Assembly: GCA_002710785.1 (NCBI GenBank)
Contig: PAMC01000012.1
Location: 43,935 to 64,213 of the forward strand
DNA from: a bacterium
GTDB taxonomy: Bacteria; Patescibacteriota; Minisyncoccia; Phycocordibacterales; UBA918
Length of the DNA: 20,279 bases
Direction of reading: 5' to 3'
Position numbers and translations under genes: made by a program. Numbering within the stretch: position 1 is the stretch's first letter; every line of letters begins with the position of its first letter. This document shows positions 1-6,866 of the stretch, in pieces. The notes beneath the pieces were generated by a model, which was not told where the DNA came from, made no database searches, and saw only the letters and a list, made by a program, of their open reading frames with translations.

Positions 1-294
1 ATCTCGCTTATGGATATGGGATCTATGCAATTCATCAGTTACACCGACTCAGGTTTTGAGCCAAAAGATATCACTATTACACGCGGCACTATGGTGCATT
101 TTGTAAACGAAAGTCAAATTGATATGTGGGTAGCCTCAGATCCTCACCCAGCTCATACAGACCTGCCAACCTTTGATCAGTTTAAGGGCAGCAAACCAGG
201 TGAACAATATGTGTACATATTTGACCAGGCTGGTGAGTGGAAGTATCACGACCACCTCACACCGACCGCAGTAGGAACTATCATTGTTAATTAG
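1..294 (+). CDS. Cupredoxin-fold protein, 5' end cut off by the window
   Basis: The reading frame is open from base 1, so the true start lies upstream; the ATG at 10 is probably internal. The visible 94 residues from that ATG look like the C-terminal beta-sandwich of a plastocyanin/cupredoxin domain: a segment resembling 'GFEPKDITITRGTMVHFVN', a central DPHPAH histidine cluster, then AGEWKYHDHLTP leading into a GTIIV end strand. In a classical type-1 copper protein the last loop supplies Cys, His and Met. Here the aligned loop reads YHDHLTPTAVGT, with Asp at the usual Cys position and no Met, so normal blue copper binding is unlikely. The four nearby histidines could still bind a metal. The gene is followed 5 nt later by the ferric-reductase-like gene, which suggests an envelope role as an electron carrier or metal-binding partner. 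The fold call is fairly sure; the function is not. Confidence 0.75.
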   Translation: MSLMDMGSMQFISYTDSGFEPKDITITRGTMVHFVNESQIDMWVASDPHPAHTDLPTFDQFKGSKPGEQYVYIFDQAGEWKYHDHLTPTAVGTIIVN

Positions 295-299
295 CATAT

Positions 300-1013
300 A
301 TGTTATTAGGAATTAAAAGTACCAAAGTAGCGCTAGCACGTCATGTGGGGATGGCGATAGTTGGTGGACTACTCATCTATCTTGTCTGGTCACTCAATAG
401 CACCTGGAGTCCTGACATGCGTCTCTGGAAAGCGTTTGGTGGCGCTTCGTTCTTTCTGCTATGGTTTGCAGTCTTCATTGGTCCAGCTGCCAAACTTGTG
501 CCAGCGCTCAATGTTGTACTCTCGTACCGCCGCGAAGCTGGTGTCTGGTTCTTTCTGATTGCGCTCGTACACGGCTACCTTATTCTCGATGGCTGGGTGC
601 GGTGGAGTGTTTGGGAGTTCTTCGGTTACCAGTACTTTGCTGAAGTCGACACATACTTACGGGTAGAGTCTGGCTTTGGTCTGGCAAATCTTTTGGGGTT
701 TGTTGCATTGACATTCGCTCTAGCGCTCGCAGCCACATCATTCGATAAAGCAGTGAATTGGCTTGGTATCCAGTCGTGGAAATGGCTGCATATGTTTGCG
801 TACGTGGTGTTCTATCTCGGCGCGGTGCACGTCGTCTATTATGCCTTTATTCACTACACCCCGTCTCTTACGAGAGCAATGCAAGGGCTACCGACAAATT
901 ATCCAGATAATCCGCTCAAGTATTACTACCTGTTCATGCTTCTCAGTGTGCTGGTAGTTCAAATACTTGGGTTTATTCAAACCGTGCGACGTAACCGCAA
1001 CACGAGTTGGTAG
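300..1013 (+). CDS. Ferric-reductase-like transmembrane heme protein (MsrQ/FRD-like)
   Basis: A 237-residue protein with about six membrane segments, matching the ferric reductase-like transmembrane family (which includes MsrQ and the NADPH-oxidase/FRE membrane domain). Candidate heme-ligand histidines sit in the membrane: H91 in ALVHGYL, H164 in WKWLHMF and H177 in GAVHVVYY. The SYRREAG segment near residue 76 resembles the conserved RRxLG loop of the family. Members carry electrons across the membrane through b-type heme from a cytoplasmic flavin reductase. Such a reductase is encoded 3 nt downstream, so the two probably form a split FRE/NOX-type pair. The ATG lies 5 nt after the previous stop with no Shine-Dalgarno sequence. 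The electron acceptor cannot be told from sequence; extracytoplasmic FMN proteins encoded in the same run are candidates. Confidence 0.8.
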   Translation: MLLGIKSTKVALARHVGMAIVGGLLIYLVWSLNSTWSPDMRLWKAFGGASFFLLWFAVFIGPAAKLVPALNVVLSYRREAGVWFFLIALVHGYLILDGWVRWSVWEFFGYQYFAEVDTYLRVESGFGLANLLGFVALTFALALAATSFDKAVNWLGIQSWKWLHMFAYVVFYLGAVHVVYYAFIHYTPSLTRAMQGLPTNYPDNPLKYYYLFMLLSVLVVQILGFIQTVRRNRNTSW

Positions 1014-1016
1014 AGT

Positions 1017-1697
1017 ATGGTATTTGAAACACAGATCACAGCGCACAAGGAAGTAGCTCAAGGTACTCATGAGGTAACATTGGCACGGCCAACAGCCTTT
1101 TCATTTAAGGCGGGTCAGTATACTCAAGTGGCTGTTCCAAAATTGACGAACCCTGACCCGAAAGGGCGTTCGAGACAATTCTCAGTGACGTCTTCTCCAT
1201 ATGACATGGATGAGATCAAAGTCGTCTTTAGAAACTCGGGCAGTGGCTTCAAGGAGACACTCATAAACACGTCAATTGGGGCTTCAGTACAGGTTGAACA
1301 AGCAGCAGGCAGCTTTCTCTTGCCACAAATACTGACCCGACCGCAGATGTTTGTCGCCGGTGGTGTTGGTATTGCACCGTTTATGAGTTACTTGCATCAG
1401 AAGATAGAGGATACCTGGGAGTACCCCATTACATTGCTCTATGGTAATCAAAATCCAGAGAGTGCCGCGTATCTGGAAGAGTTAAAACAGATGAGCAAAC
1501 AGCACCGACAGTTCTCGCTCGACACTATTTACAAACGCCCAACTCCTGGACTGTTTGCAAAGCTGGCGGAAAAGTATATAGACGCAGTATGGTGGGTGGT
1601 CGGGCCGCCGGGCATGGTAGCGGTCACGGTCAATGGTCTGCAGCTTGGCGGCGTTGCCACAGACAAAATTATGACTGAATCGTTTGATGGATACTAA
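1017..1697 (+). CDS. FAD/NAD(P)H-binding oxidoreductase, ferredoxin reductase-like
   Basis: A 226-residue soluble flavoprotein of the ferredoxin-NADP reductase (FNR) superfamily. The FAD domain (residues 1-105) has the RQFSVTSSP motif at 53-61 that binds the flavin. The nucleotide domain (108-226) has GGVGIAPF at 115-122 and GPPGM at 197-201, which bind NAD(P)H. There is no membrane segment and no iron-sulfur cysteine cluster, so this is a two-domain reductase. It should oxidise NAD(P)H in the cytoplasm and pass electrons to the membrane heme protein encoded 3 nt upstream. It resembles the reductase half of the RnfD-like fusion at 3044-4552 (same FAD and NAD motifs, same RRxxxS-type layout), so the run holds two related electron-input modules. 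The physiological partner is inferred from position only. Confidence 0.85.
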   Translation: MVFETQITAHKEVAQGTHEVTLARPTAFSFKAGQYTQVAVPKLTNPDPKGRSRQFSVTSSPYDMDEIKVVFRNSGSGFKETLINTSIGASVQVEQAAGSFLLPQILTRPQMFVAGGVGIAPFMSYLHQKIEDTWEYPITLLYGNQNPESAAYLEELKQMSKQHRQFSLDTIYKRPTPGLFAKLAEKYIDAVWWVVGPPGMVAVTVNGLQLGGVATDKIMTESFDGY

Positions 1698-1730
1698 ATA
1701 TTAGCAAATAGCAAATAAAAGTTTTACTGT

Positions 1731-2381
1731 ATGGATCAAATAATTTCTCATAGTAATGTCTGGGTACTTTCAGCAATCATGGTAGTGTTGGTATCTTGGA
1801 TTTTTTACCGGTACTTTTCACCGAGCTCATGGCAAGAATGGACTGGCGCAGGAGTGGTACAAGCGTTTATCATTGCCCTCTACGCTGAAATGTACGGGTT
1901 TCCTCTCACCATATATTTGTTGGTGCGCTTTCTTGATGTTGACAAGACTAATTTGAGCGCCAATCTCTGGTCGTCGCTATTTGGAGTCGACGAATCAGCC
2001 ATGGTTGTATTTATGATTATTGGTCTCACTTTCGTCATCATTGGCGTTAGTTTGTTTGCTCGCGGTTGGGGCCAACTGCATAGAGCCGCACGAGAAAAAA
2101 GATTGGTTACAGACGGATTGTATGCCTATATTCGTCATCCACAATATACCGGTTTATTTCTAGCGCTGTTTGGAGAGGGGATTGTACACTGGCCAACCAT
2201 TTTTTCGGTCGCTCTATTTCCAGTGATAGTGCTCGTATATGTCCTTTTAGCTCGAAGAGAAGAGGCTCTTGTACTAAGACGGTTTGGTGATGAGTATCTC
2301 TTATACCGAGAAAAAACACCCATGTTTATTCCTAAAATTAAAGATTGGCGTCGTATGTTGACAAGAGACAAGTTCAGCTAA
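1731..2381 (+). CDS. Isoprenylcysteine carboxyl methyltransferase-like (ICMT/PEMT) membrane protein
   Basis: A 216-residue protein with about five membrane segments. Its C-terminal half carries the hallmark of the ICMT/phospholipid methyltransferase family: VTDGLYAYIRHPQYTG at 126-141 (with the RHP signature at 135-137), then RREEALVLRRFGDEYLLY around 175-192 (paired Glu 177-178). These regions bind S-adenosylmethionine and the substrate carboxylate or headgroup at the membrane face. Bacterial members have varied or unknown substrates (lipids, isoprenoids, mercury or sulfur compounds), so no substrate is claimed. It sits between the first reductase and the DUF3105 gene on the same strand, with 33 and 42 nt gaps. 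A role in modifying a membrane lipid or quinone-like carrier for the electron system is possible but is only a guess from context. Confidence 0.75.
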   Translation: MDQIISHSNVWVLSAIMVVLVSWIFYRYFSPSSWQEWTGAGVVQAFIIALYAEMYGFPLTIYLLVRFLDVDKTNLSANLWSSLFGVDESAMVVFMIIGLTFVIIGVSLFARGWGQLHRAAREKRLVTDGLYAYIRHPQYTGLFLALFGEGIVHWPTIFSVALFPVIVLVYVLLARREEALVLRRFGDEYLLYREKTPMFIPKIKDWRRMLTRDKFS

Positions 2382-2408
2382 GACAAACAAATTGATTGTT
2401 ATTCAAGC

Positions 2409-2414
2409 TATAAA
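2409..2414 (+). promoter_or_regulatory. Possible -10 box before the DUF3105 gene
   Basis: TATAAA lies 9 nt before the ATG at 2424, so a transcript would begin at about 2421 and be nearly leaderless, as for csoR in this window. No convincing -35 box is seen at the right distance (a TTGATT at 2392 is too close), so this is a weak internal promoter candidate. Confidence 0.25.
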
Positions 2415-2423
2415 TAAACAAAT

Positions 2424-3032
2424 ATGGAAAAAGATATTGAAGAAAAAAAGCATACACTCACAAAAAAAGAGCGCCACGAGATTAAACGGGCCGAAAAACA
2501 ATCAGCCCGGGAAAAAGAAATTAGAATGAAAAAAGTAAAGAGCTGGATTCCGTGGATTGTATTTAGTGGAGTCGTGGTTGGTCTAATCTATTGGGCCGTA
2601 GTAGCTGCTCAAAAGGCTGAAGAATCTAGGCCCGGCGAACCGGTCGCTATTATGAGCAAAGAGCATGTGAACGCCAGCCAAGCGGTTGGTCCGTACAACT
2701 CAAATCCGCCGACTTCCGGTCCTCACGCCGGCCCGGCTCCTTGGGGAGTTAACACCAAGGAAATTCCCGATGTAAATGCGATCCACAACCTTGAACATGG
2801 GGGCGTCTGGATTTCGTATAAAAATCTTGATGCTGAGTCAGTCTCTGCTTTGGAAGAAATTGCCCGCAAAAATAGTCGTAGCGTCATCCTTAGTCCCCGA
2901 GCGGCCAATGACGCCAACATTGCGGTAGCATCGTGGGGGCGACTGATGAAACTTGATGCGGTAGATGAAGAAAGAATCATCGAGTTTATCCGTAGAAACA
3001 AGAATAAATCACCTGAACCACTCGCTATCTAA
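2424..3032 (+). CDS. DUF3105 domain protein, membrane-anchored
   Basis: A 202-residue protein. Residues 1-40 are strongly charged, Lys/Glu-rich and probably helical in the cytoplasm. One membrane helix follows (about 41-61), then a DUF3105 domain outside the membrane. The DUF3105 signature is clear: YNSNPPTSGPH at 91-101 and HNLEHGGVWISY at 121-132. Four histidines (81, 101, 121, 125) cluster in these motifs and could form a metal site; this is an inference, as the family has no established function. The rest is compact, ending in a basic tail. The gap to the next gene is 11 nt. Its presence among flavin and cupredoxin-fold proteins suggests an envelope redox or metal role. Confidence 0.8.
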   Translation: MEKDIEEKKHTLTKKERHEIKRAEKQSAREKEIRMKKVKSWIPWIVFSGVVVGLIYWAVVAAQKAEESRPGEPVAIMSKEHVNASQAVGPYNSNPPTSGPHAGPAPWGVNTKEIPDVNAIHNLEHGGVWISYKNLDAESVSALEEIARKNSRSVILSPRAANDANIAVASWGRLMKLDAVDEERIIEFIRRNKNKSPEPLAI

Positions 3033-3043
3033 GCACTGATTAT

Positions 3044-4552
3044 ATGAAATACGTAGAGCATATACTCGATCGTTTTACGATGTACCAGGTTTTGACCGCG
3101 GTGCTACTGACATACATGGCATGGGCATTACTGCTCAGTATATTTGGTATTTTGAGTTATGATCTGACCGCTCTCCTGCTCTCTGGGGTAGTGATAGTGA
3201 CAGCGGTTGTTCTGACGCACTACCTGATGACCAGACTTACTGCAGCACCGAGCAATATCTGGTCCAGTATTTTAACCGGACTTATCATTTTCTTGATCTT
3301 CACACCAACTGCCGATGTAGGAGGGTTAGCGATTTTGGCGACGGTTGCTGTAGTCAGCATTGTCAGTAAATACATAGTGAAATATCGAAACGTACACCTT
3401 ATCAATCCAGTGGCCTTAGCAGCAGTGTTGTCTGGAGTGTTTGGTCTGGCATATGCCTCTTGGTGGGTTGGTACAGCGTGGTTTGCACCACTCTTGATAT
3501 TTGGTGGGTTACTCGTTGTACTAAAAATAAGACGACTGCCTATGGTGCTGGCAGGTGTACTGGCGTCGTTTCTTATGGTGTCTATCTATGCTGTAATCCG
3601 TGACTCTACTTCGATAACTGTACTTAGTAGCTTCTTTCTTACTTCACCACTCTGGTTCTTTATGACCATTATGGTCACCGAACCACTATCAACACCAGCA
3701 GGTGAACGAGCGCAAATTTTGTATGGTATTTTCATTGGTCTACTGTCACAAATACCGTTTTCGATTGGGCCGCTTTTTAATTCGCCTGAATTAGCACTGA
3801 TGATTGCCAACCTCTTGGTGTGGCCGCTTTCTCTAAGAGGGCGACTTAAGCTGGTGTGTCTCAAGGTTACTGAAGTGGCTCACAATACCCTAGAGTATGT
3901 GTTTCGACCATCGTTTCCAGTGTCATTCCAAGCTGGACAATACCTAGAATGGGCTTTGCCGCATCAATCACCTGACGGTCGAGGAACGAGGCGTTATTTC
4001 ACCATTGCCTCCAGCCCCACTAGACAAAACCTTCGCCTCGTCGTGCGAACTGAAGACAAAGGAAGTAGTTATAAAGAAAGACTGAAAGCGTTTGGTCGTG
4101 GCGACACTATTCAAGCAGCACAACTGGCTGGAGACTTTGTGTTACCAAAAGATGTTGCTGGTAAGAAGTTTGTATTCGTAGCTGGTGGAATTGGTATCAC
4201 GCCATTCTTAAGTCAGCTTGAGTATTTGAAAGATACTAAACAAAAAACCGACATCGTGTTGTTCTACTGCAACCGAACAGCTGAGGATATTGCATATGCA
4301 AAAAAGCTCAATGATTACGAGTCCATCAGGCTGAGAACAGTCCATGTGTTAGCTGAACCAACTGCTGATTGGCGTGGGGAGACAGGTTATCTCAGTCCGC
4401 ACATGCTGAAACATTACACTCCTGACCTAACTGATCGACTGGTTTACCTGTCTGGTCCGCCAGGAATGGTTGGTTCGTATAAGAAATTATTTTCGGACTG
4501 TGGTGTACCAAGAGGTCACATTAAAACTGATTATTTCCCTGGATTAGCTTAA
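3044..4552 (+). CDS. NqrB/RnfD-like membrane domain fused to an FAD/NAD(P)H reductase
   Basis: A 502-residue fusion. Residues 1-265 hold roughly nine membrane segments resembling NqrB/RnfD, best seen at IVKYRNVHLINPVALAAVLS (111-130), which matches the conserved 'KYR..H.FNP.A' stretch, and VTEPLSTPAGERAQ near 211-224. Residues 266-502 form an FNR-type reductase: RRYFTIASSP at 316-325 (FAD), GGIGITPF at 381-388 and GPPGMV at 471-476 (NAD(P)H). In Rnf and Nqr complexes these functions sit on different subunits. I see no SGAT-type flavinylation motif in the membrane part, so a covalent FMN as in canonical NqrB/RnfD is not supported. The protein would take electrons from cytoplasmic NAD(P)H and deliver them into or across the membrane. 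The FMN-binding protein genes start 8 nt downstream and are the likely recipients. Whether it pumps ions cannot be judged. Confidence 0.85.
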   Translation: MKYVEHILDRFTMYQVLTAVLLTYMAWALLLSIFGILSYDLTALLLSGVVIVTAVVLTHYLMTRLTAAPSNIWSSILTGLIIFLIFTPTADVGGLAILATVAVVSIVSKYIVKYRNVHLINPVALAAVLSGVFGLAYASWWVGTAWFAPLLIFGGLLVVLKIRRLPMVLAGVLASFLMVSIYAVIRDSTSITVLSSFFLTSPLWFFMTIMVTEPLSTPAGERAQILYGIFIGLLSQIPFSIGPLFNSPELALMIANLLVWPLSLRGRLKLVCLKVTEVAHNTLEYVFRPSFPVSFQAGQYLEWALPHQSPDGRGTRRYFTIASSPTRQNLRLVVRTEDKGSSYKERLKAFGRGDTIQAAQLAGDFVLPKDVAGKKFVFVAGGIGITPFLSQLEYLKDTKQKTDIVLFYCNRTAEDIAYAKKLNDYESIRLRTVHVLAEPTADWRGETGYLSPHMLKHYTPDLTDRLVYLSGPPGMVGSYKKLFSDCGVPRGHIKTDYFPGLA

Positions 4553-4560
4553 AAATTATT

Positions 4561-5913
4561 ATGCCAATCTACATTATTACAATTGGAATATTTATCCTTG
4601 TGAGTGCGTTTTCGTACTCTATCATAGCTTCAAGAGAGACCAGTGATTCGTTACTCGTTGATGCTGGCTCAATGGCCACCAAGGAGGTGATGGCGATGAT
4701 GAATGACGATATGGGCCAGATGATGATGACTGACGGTACGTATCGAAGTGAGGTACGTTATGCCGTACCAAACGGCTACATTGAACCAATGGCTCTTGAA
4801 GTGACGTTGGCCGACGGAGTTATCACCGAGTCAAAGGTAGAGTTTGAAATTGCGAGTCCGGTTTCAAAAAGTTACGTACAATCATTTGAAAACTATTACA
4901 AAGATCAGGTCATTGGACAATCAGTCACTGACGTTTCGTTGGCTCGAGTTGGTGGTGCGACTCTTACTAATGTAGCGTTTGATGCTGCGCTCGAAAAAAT
5001 CAAAGTTGAAGCAACTGGGAACATGATGGGTATGATGAACCCAGAGACAGAAGACGAGGTGTTGCCGTTGCTGCTCCCTGGCACGCCAACAGAAGGCGGC
5101 ATCGTGCTAGATCCAGTACCAACTACTTCGAGTTACTCTGACGCTGACCTTAAGGACGGAACATACAGCAGTACGGTGCGTTATGAGGTTCCGTTTGAGC
5201 ACATCGGGCTGATGAATCTGGAGGTGACTGTAGCCGAGGGAGTCGTCACTGATTCAGTAGTAGAGTTTGAGGTGACCAACCCTGTCTCCGAGAGTTACGC
5301 ACGTTCATTTGACAACTACTACAAAGATGAAGTCATTGGACAGTCATTGGCTGAAGTTTCACTAGCGCGAGTAGGTGGTGCTTCGCTTACTAACGCAGCC
5401 TTTGGTGCTGCACTTGAGAAGATCAAAACTGAAGCCAGTGGCAACACGGTAGTCGCTACCGCAGACACGATACTTCCGCTACCAGTACCTGAGCTCGTGA
5501 TACGAGGCATTCCGAACTTGGCTGAGATTGCAGCCACCTCTAAAAATAAGATTCACCTGGTAACCGGGCCACTTCCCGGCACAAAATCATCAATTAACAA
5601 TATGAGCCCATACGCTGATGGTACGTATGTCGTTGTGCAGTCATACTATGCATGGCCAAATATCTACGAACCAATGCAGACTGCAATCACACTTGAAAAT
5701 GGGATAATAGTCGCAGCTGACCAAGCGTACTCCACTGTCGACTACTCTCACTCATATAATTATCAACGACACTTTGACTCCCTCTATAAGAATGTGGTGA
5801 TCGGTATGCCGCTTGATGACGCACCGATTGCGCGAGTTGGCCAAGCTACCGAAACTACCGACGGGTTTAACGACGCATTGATGGTAATTAAAGAAAAAGC
5901 AAAACAGCTGTAA
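4561..5913 (+). CDS. Membrane-anchored protein with three FMN-binding repeats
   Basis: A 450-residue protein with an N-terminal membrane anchor (about 3-23), a Met-rich linker (38-56), then three FMN-binding-type domains at about 58-150, 199-291 and 353-447. Each repeat begins with DGTY and ends with a flavinylation-like motif and an amphipathic helix: LARVGGATLTN (128-137), LARVGGASLTN (269-278) and IARVGQATETT (423-433). In NqrC/RnfG relatives the Thr/Ser of S/T-G-A-T/S carries FMN through a phosphoester bond made by ApbE, and an apbE gene lies downstream. By alignment the attachment residues would be T134, S275 and T430. The usual Asp before the motif is Ala here and an Arg is conserved instead. 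Repeats 1 and 2 are very similar; repeat 3 is more diverged. The protein likely acts as a multi-flavin electron wire outside the cytoplasmic membrane. Confidence 0.8.
   Translation: MPIYIITIGIFILVSAFSYSIIASRETSDSLLVDAGSMATKEVMAMMNDDMGQMMMTDGTYRSEVRYAVPNGYIEPMALEVTLADGVITESKVEFEIASPVSKSYVQSFENYYKDQVIGQSVTDVSLARVGGATLTNVAFDAALEKIKVEATGNMMGMMNPETEDEVLPLLLPGTPTEGGIVLDPVPTTSSYSDADLKDGTYSSTVRYEVPFEHIGLMNLEVTVAEGVVTDSVVEFEVTNPVSESYARSFDNYYKDEVIGQSLAEVSLARVGGASLTNAAFGAALEKIKTEASGNTVVATADTILPLPVPELVIRGIPNLAEIAATSKNKIHLVTGPLPGTKSSINNMSPYADGTYVVVQSYYAWPNIYEPMQTAITLENGIIVAADQAYSTVDYSHSYNYQRHFDSLYKNVVIGMPLDDAPIARVGQATETTDGFNDALMVIKEKAKQL
4732..5901 (+). repeat. Three tandem FMN-domain coding repeats
   Basis: Three in-frame repeats of roughly 280 bases each lie at 4732-5010, 5155-5433 and 5617-5901, separated by Pro/Met/Leu-rich linkers of about 145 and 180 bases. 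Repeats 1 and 2 share long identical protein stretches (for example 'VSLARVGGA' and 'NYYKD.VIGQS'), pointing to a fairly recent duplication; repeat 3 keeps the layout but has diverged. A further two diverged copies form the next gene. Confidence 0.75.
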
Positions 5914-5933
5914 TAACACTGCCTCTAAAGCTT

Positions 5934-6866
5934 ATGAAAAGCATAACAATCAAAATTACATTCGTGGGCGCACTTATTCTCATTACAGCCTTTGGTTATT
6001 CGTGGTTCACCACTGTGGCTGGGCGCACGGACTACCGTGCGTCAGACGAGGAAGAGCCGACGGTGCAAGAAGGTATGCCGGGTATGACTGAGGCCGGTAT
6101 GGGAATGATGGATTACCAAGATGGTACGTACATTACAACGGTCAACTATGAGATTCCTTATGGCTACGTGGAGCCAATGGAGGTAACGCTGCAGCTTGAA
6201 AACAACACGATTAAGGATGTCGCTGCTTCCTTTGCGATAGTTAACCCTGTATCAGAAGGTTATCAGCAGACTTTTTTAGGGTATGTATCACGTGAAGTGG
6301 TGGGTAAAAAAGTTGATGATGTTGCCCTTTCACGTATGACCGGGGCGTCACTTACCAACCGAGCCTTTGATGCAGCGCTCGAGCAAATCAAAGCAGACGC
6401 CACCGGCATGCCAATGATGAACAACGACGAAGTAGTACCGATGCAGCTGCCAGGTATGTCTGGAAGAGAAAATACCCAGGTGATACCATTTACAATGCCA
6501 TCATCACCATCGGTTGAGACCTCCGAATTCGTTATTAACTCGGTTACTGAAGAAGTGGTGTCAGACAGTGAAGTGTATGTCGTCGATCACTCGTACACCG
6601 TAAATCCATTTTTAACTGAACCAATGTGGACGACCGTAACAGTGACTGACAACGTTATAGCTGACGTTAGTGTGGCGTTTAATTCTCCTGATCAGATATC
6701 CATCATGCATCAACAGGTCTTTACTGACCAGTATCGTGATGAAATCGTCGGCCAGCCTATCGAAACCGCTTCGTTGTCTCGTGTCAGTTATACTTCACTC
6801 ACCACCGAAGCTTTTAATTACGCGCTTGACGCGGTAAGAGAAAAACGAGCCGGTACTGACGTATGA
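5934..6866 (+). CDS. Membrane-anchored protein with two FMN-binding repeats
   Basis: A 310-residue relative of the upstream triple-repeat protein. It has an N-terminal anchor (about 7-27), an acidic Met-rich linker, and two FMN-binding-type domains at about 62-156 and 212-303. The first has the motif LSRMTGASLTN (132-142), where S139 would be the FMN attachment residue and T136-G-A is close to the classical T-G-A-S/T core. The second reads LSRVSYTSLTT (281-291): the Gly and Ala of the core are replaced by Tyr and Thr, so this site may be weak or lost, although S288 aligns with the attachment residue. The anchor places the domains outside the cytoplasm. The gene overlaps apbE by four bases (ATGA), implying coupled translation with the enzyme that would modify it. 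This is the only gene in the window that ends in TGA. Confidence 0.78.
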   Translation: MKSITIKITFVGALILITAFGYSWFTTVAGRTDYRASDEEEPTVQEGMPGMTEAGMGMMDYQDGTYITTVNYEIPYGYVEPMEVTLQLENNTIKDVAASFAIVNPVSEGYQQTFLGYVSREVVGKKVDDVALSRMTGASLTNRAFDAALEQIKADATGMPMMNNDEVVPMQLPGMSGRENTQVIPFTMPSSPSVETSEFVINSVTEEVVSDSEVYVVDHSYTVNPFLTEPMWTTVTVTDNVIADVSVAFNSPDQISIMHQQVFTDQYRDEIVGQPIETASLSRVSYTSLTTEAFNYALDAVREKRAGTDV

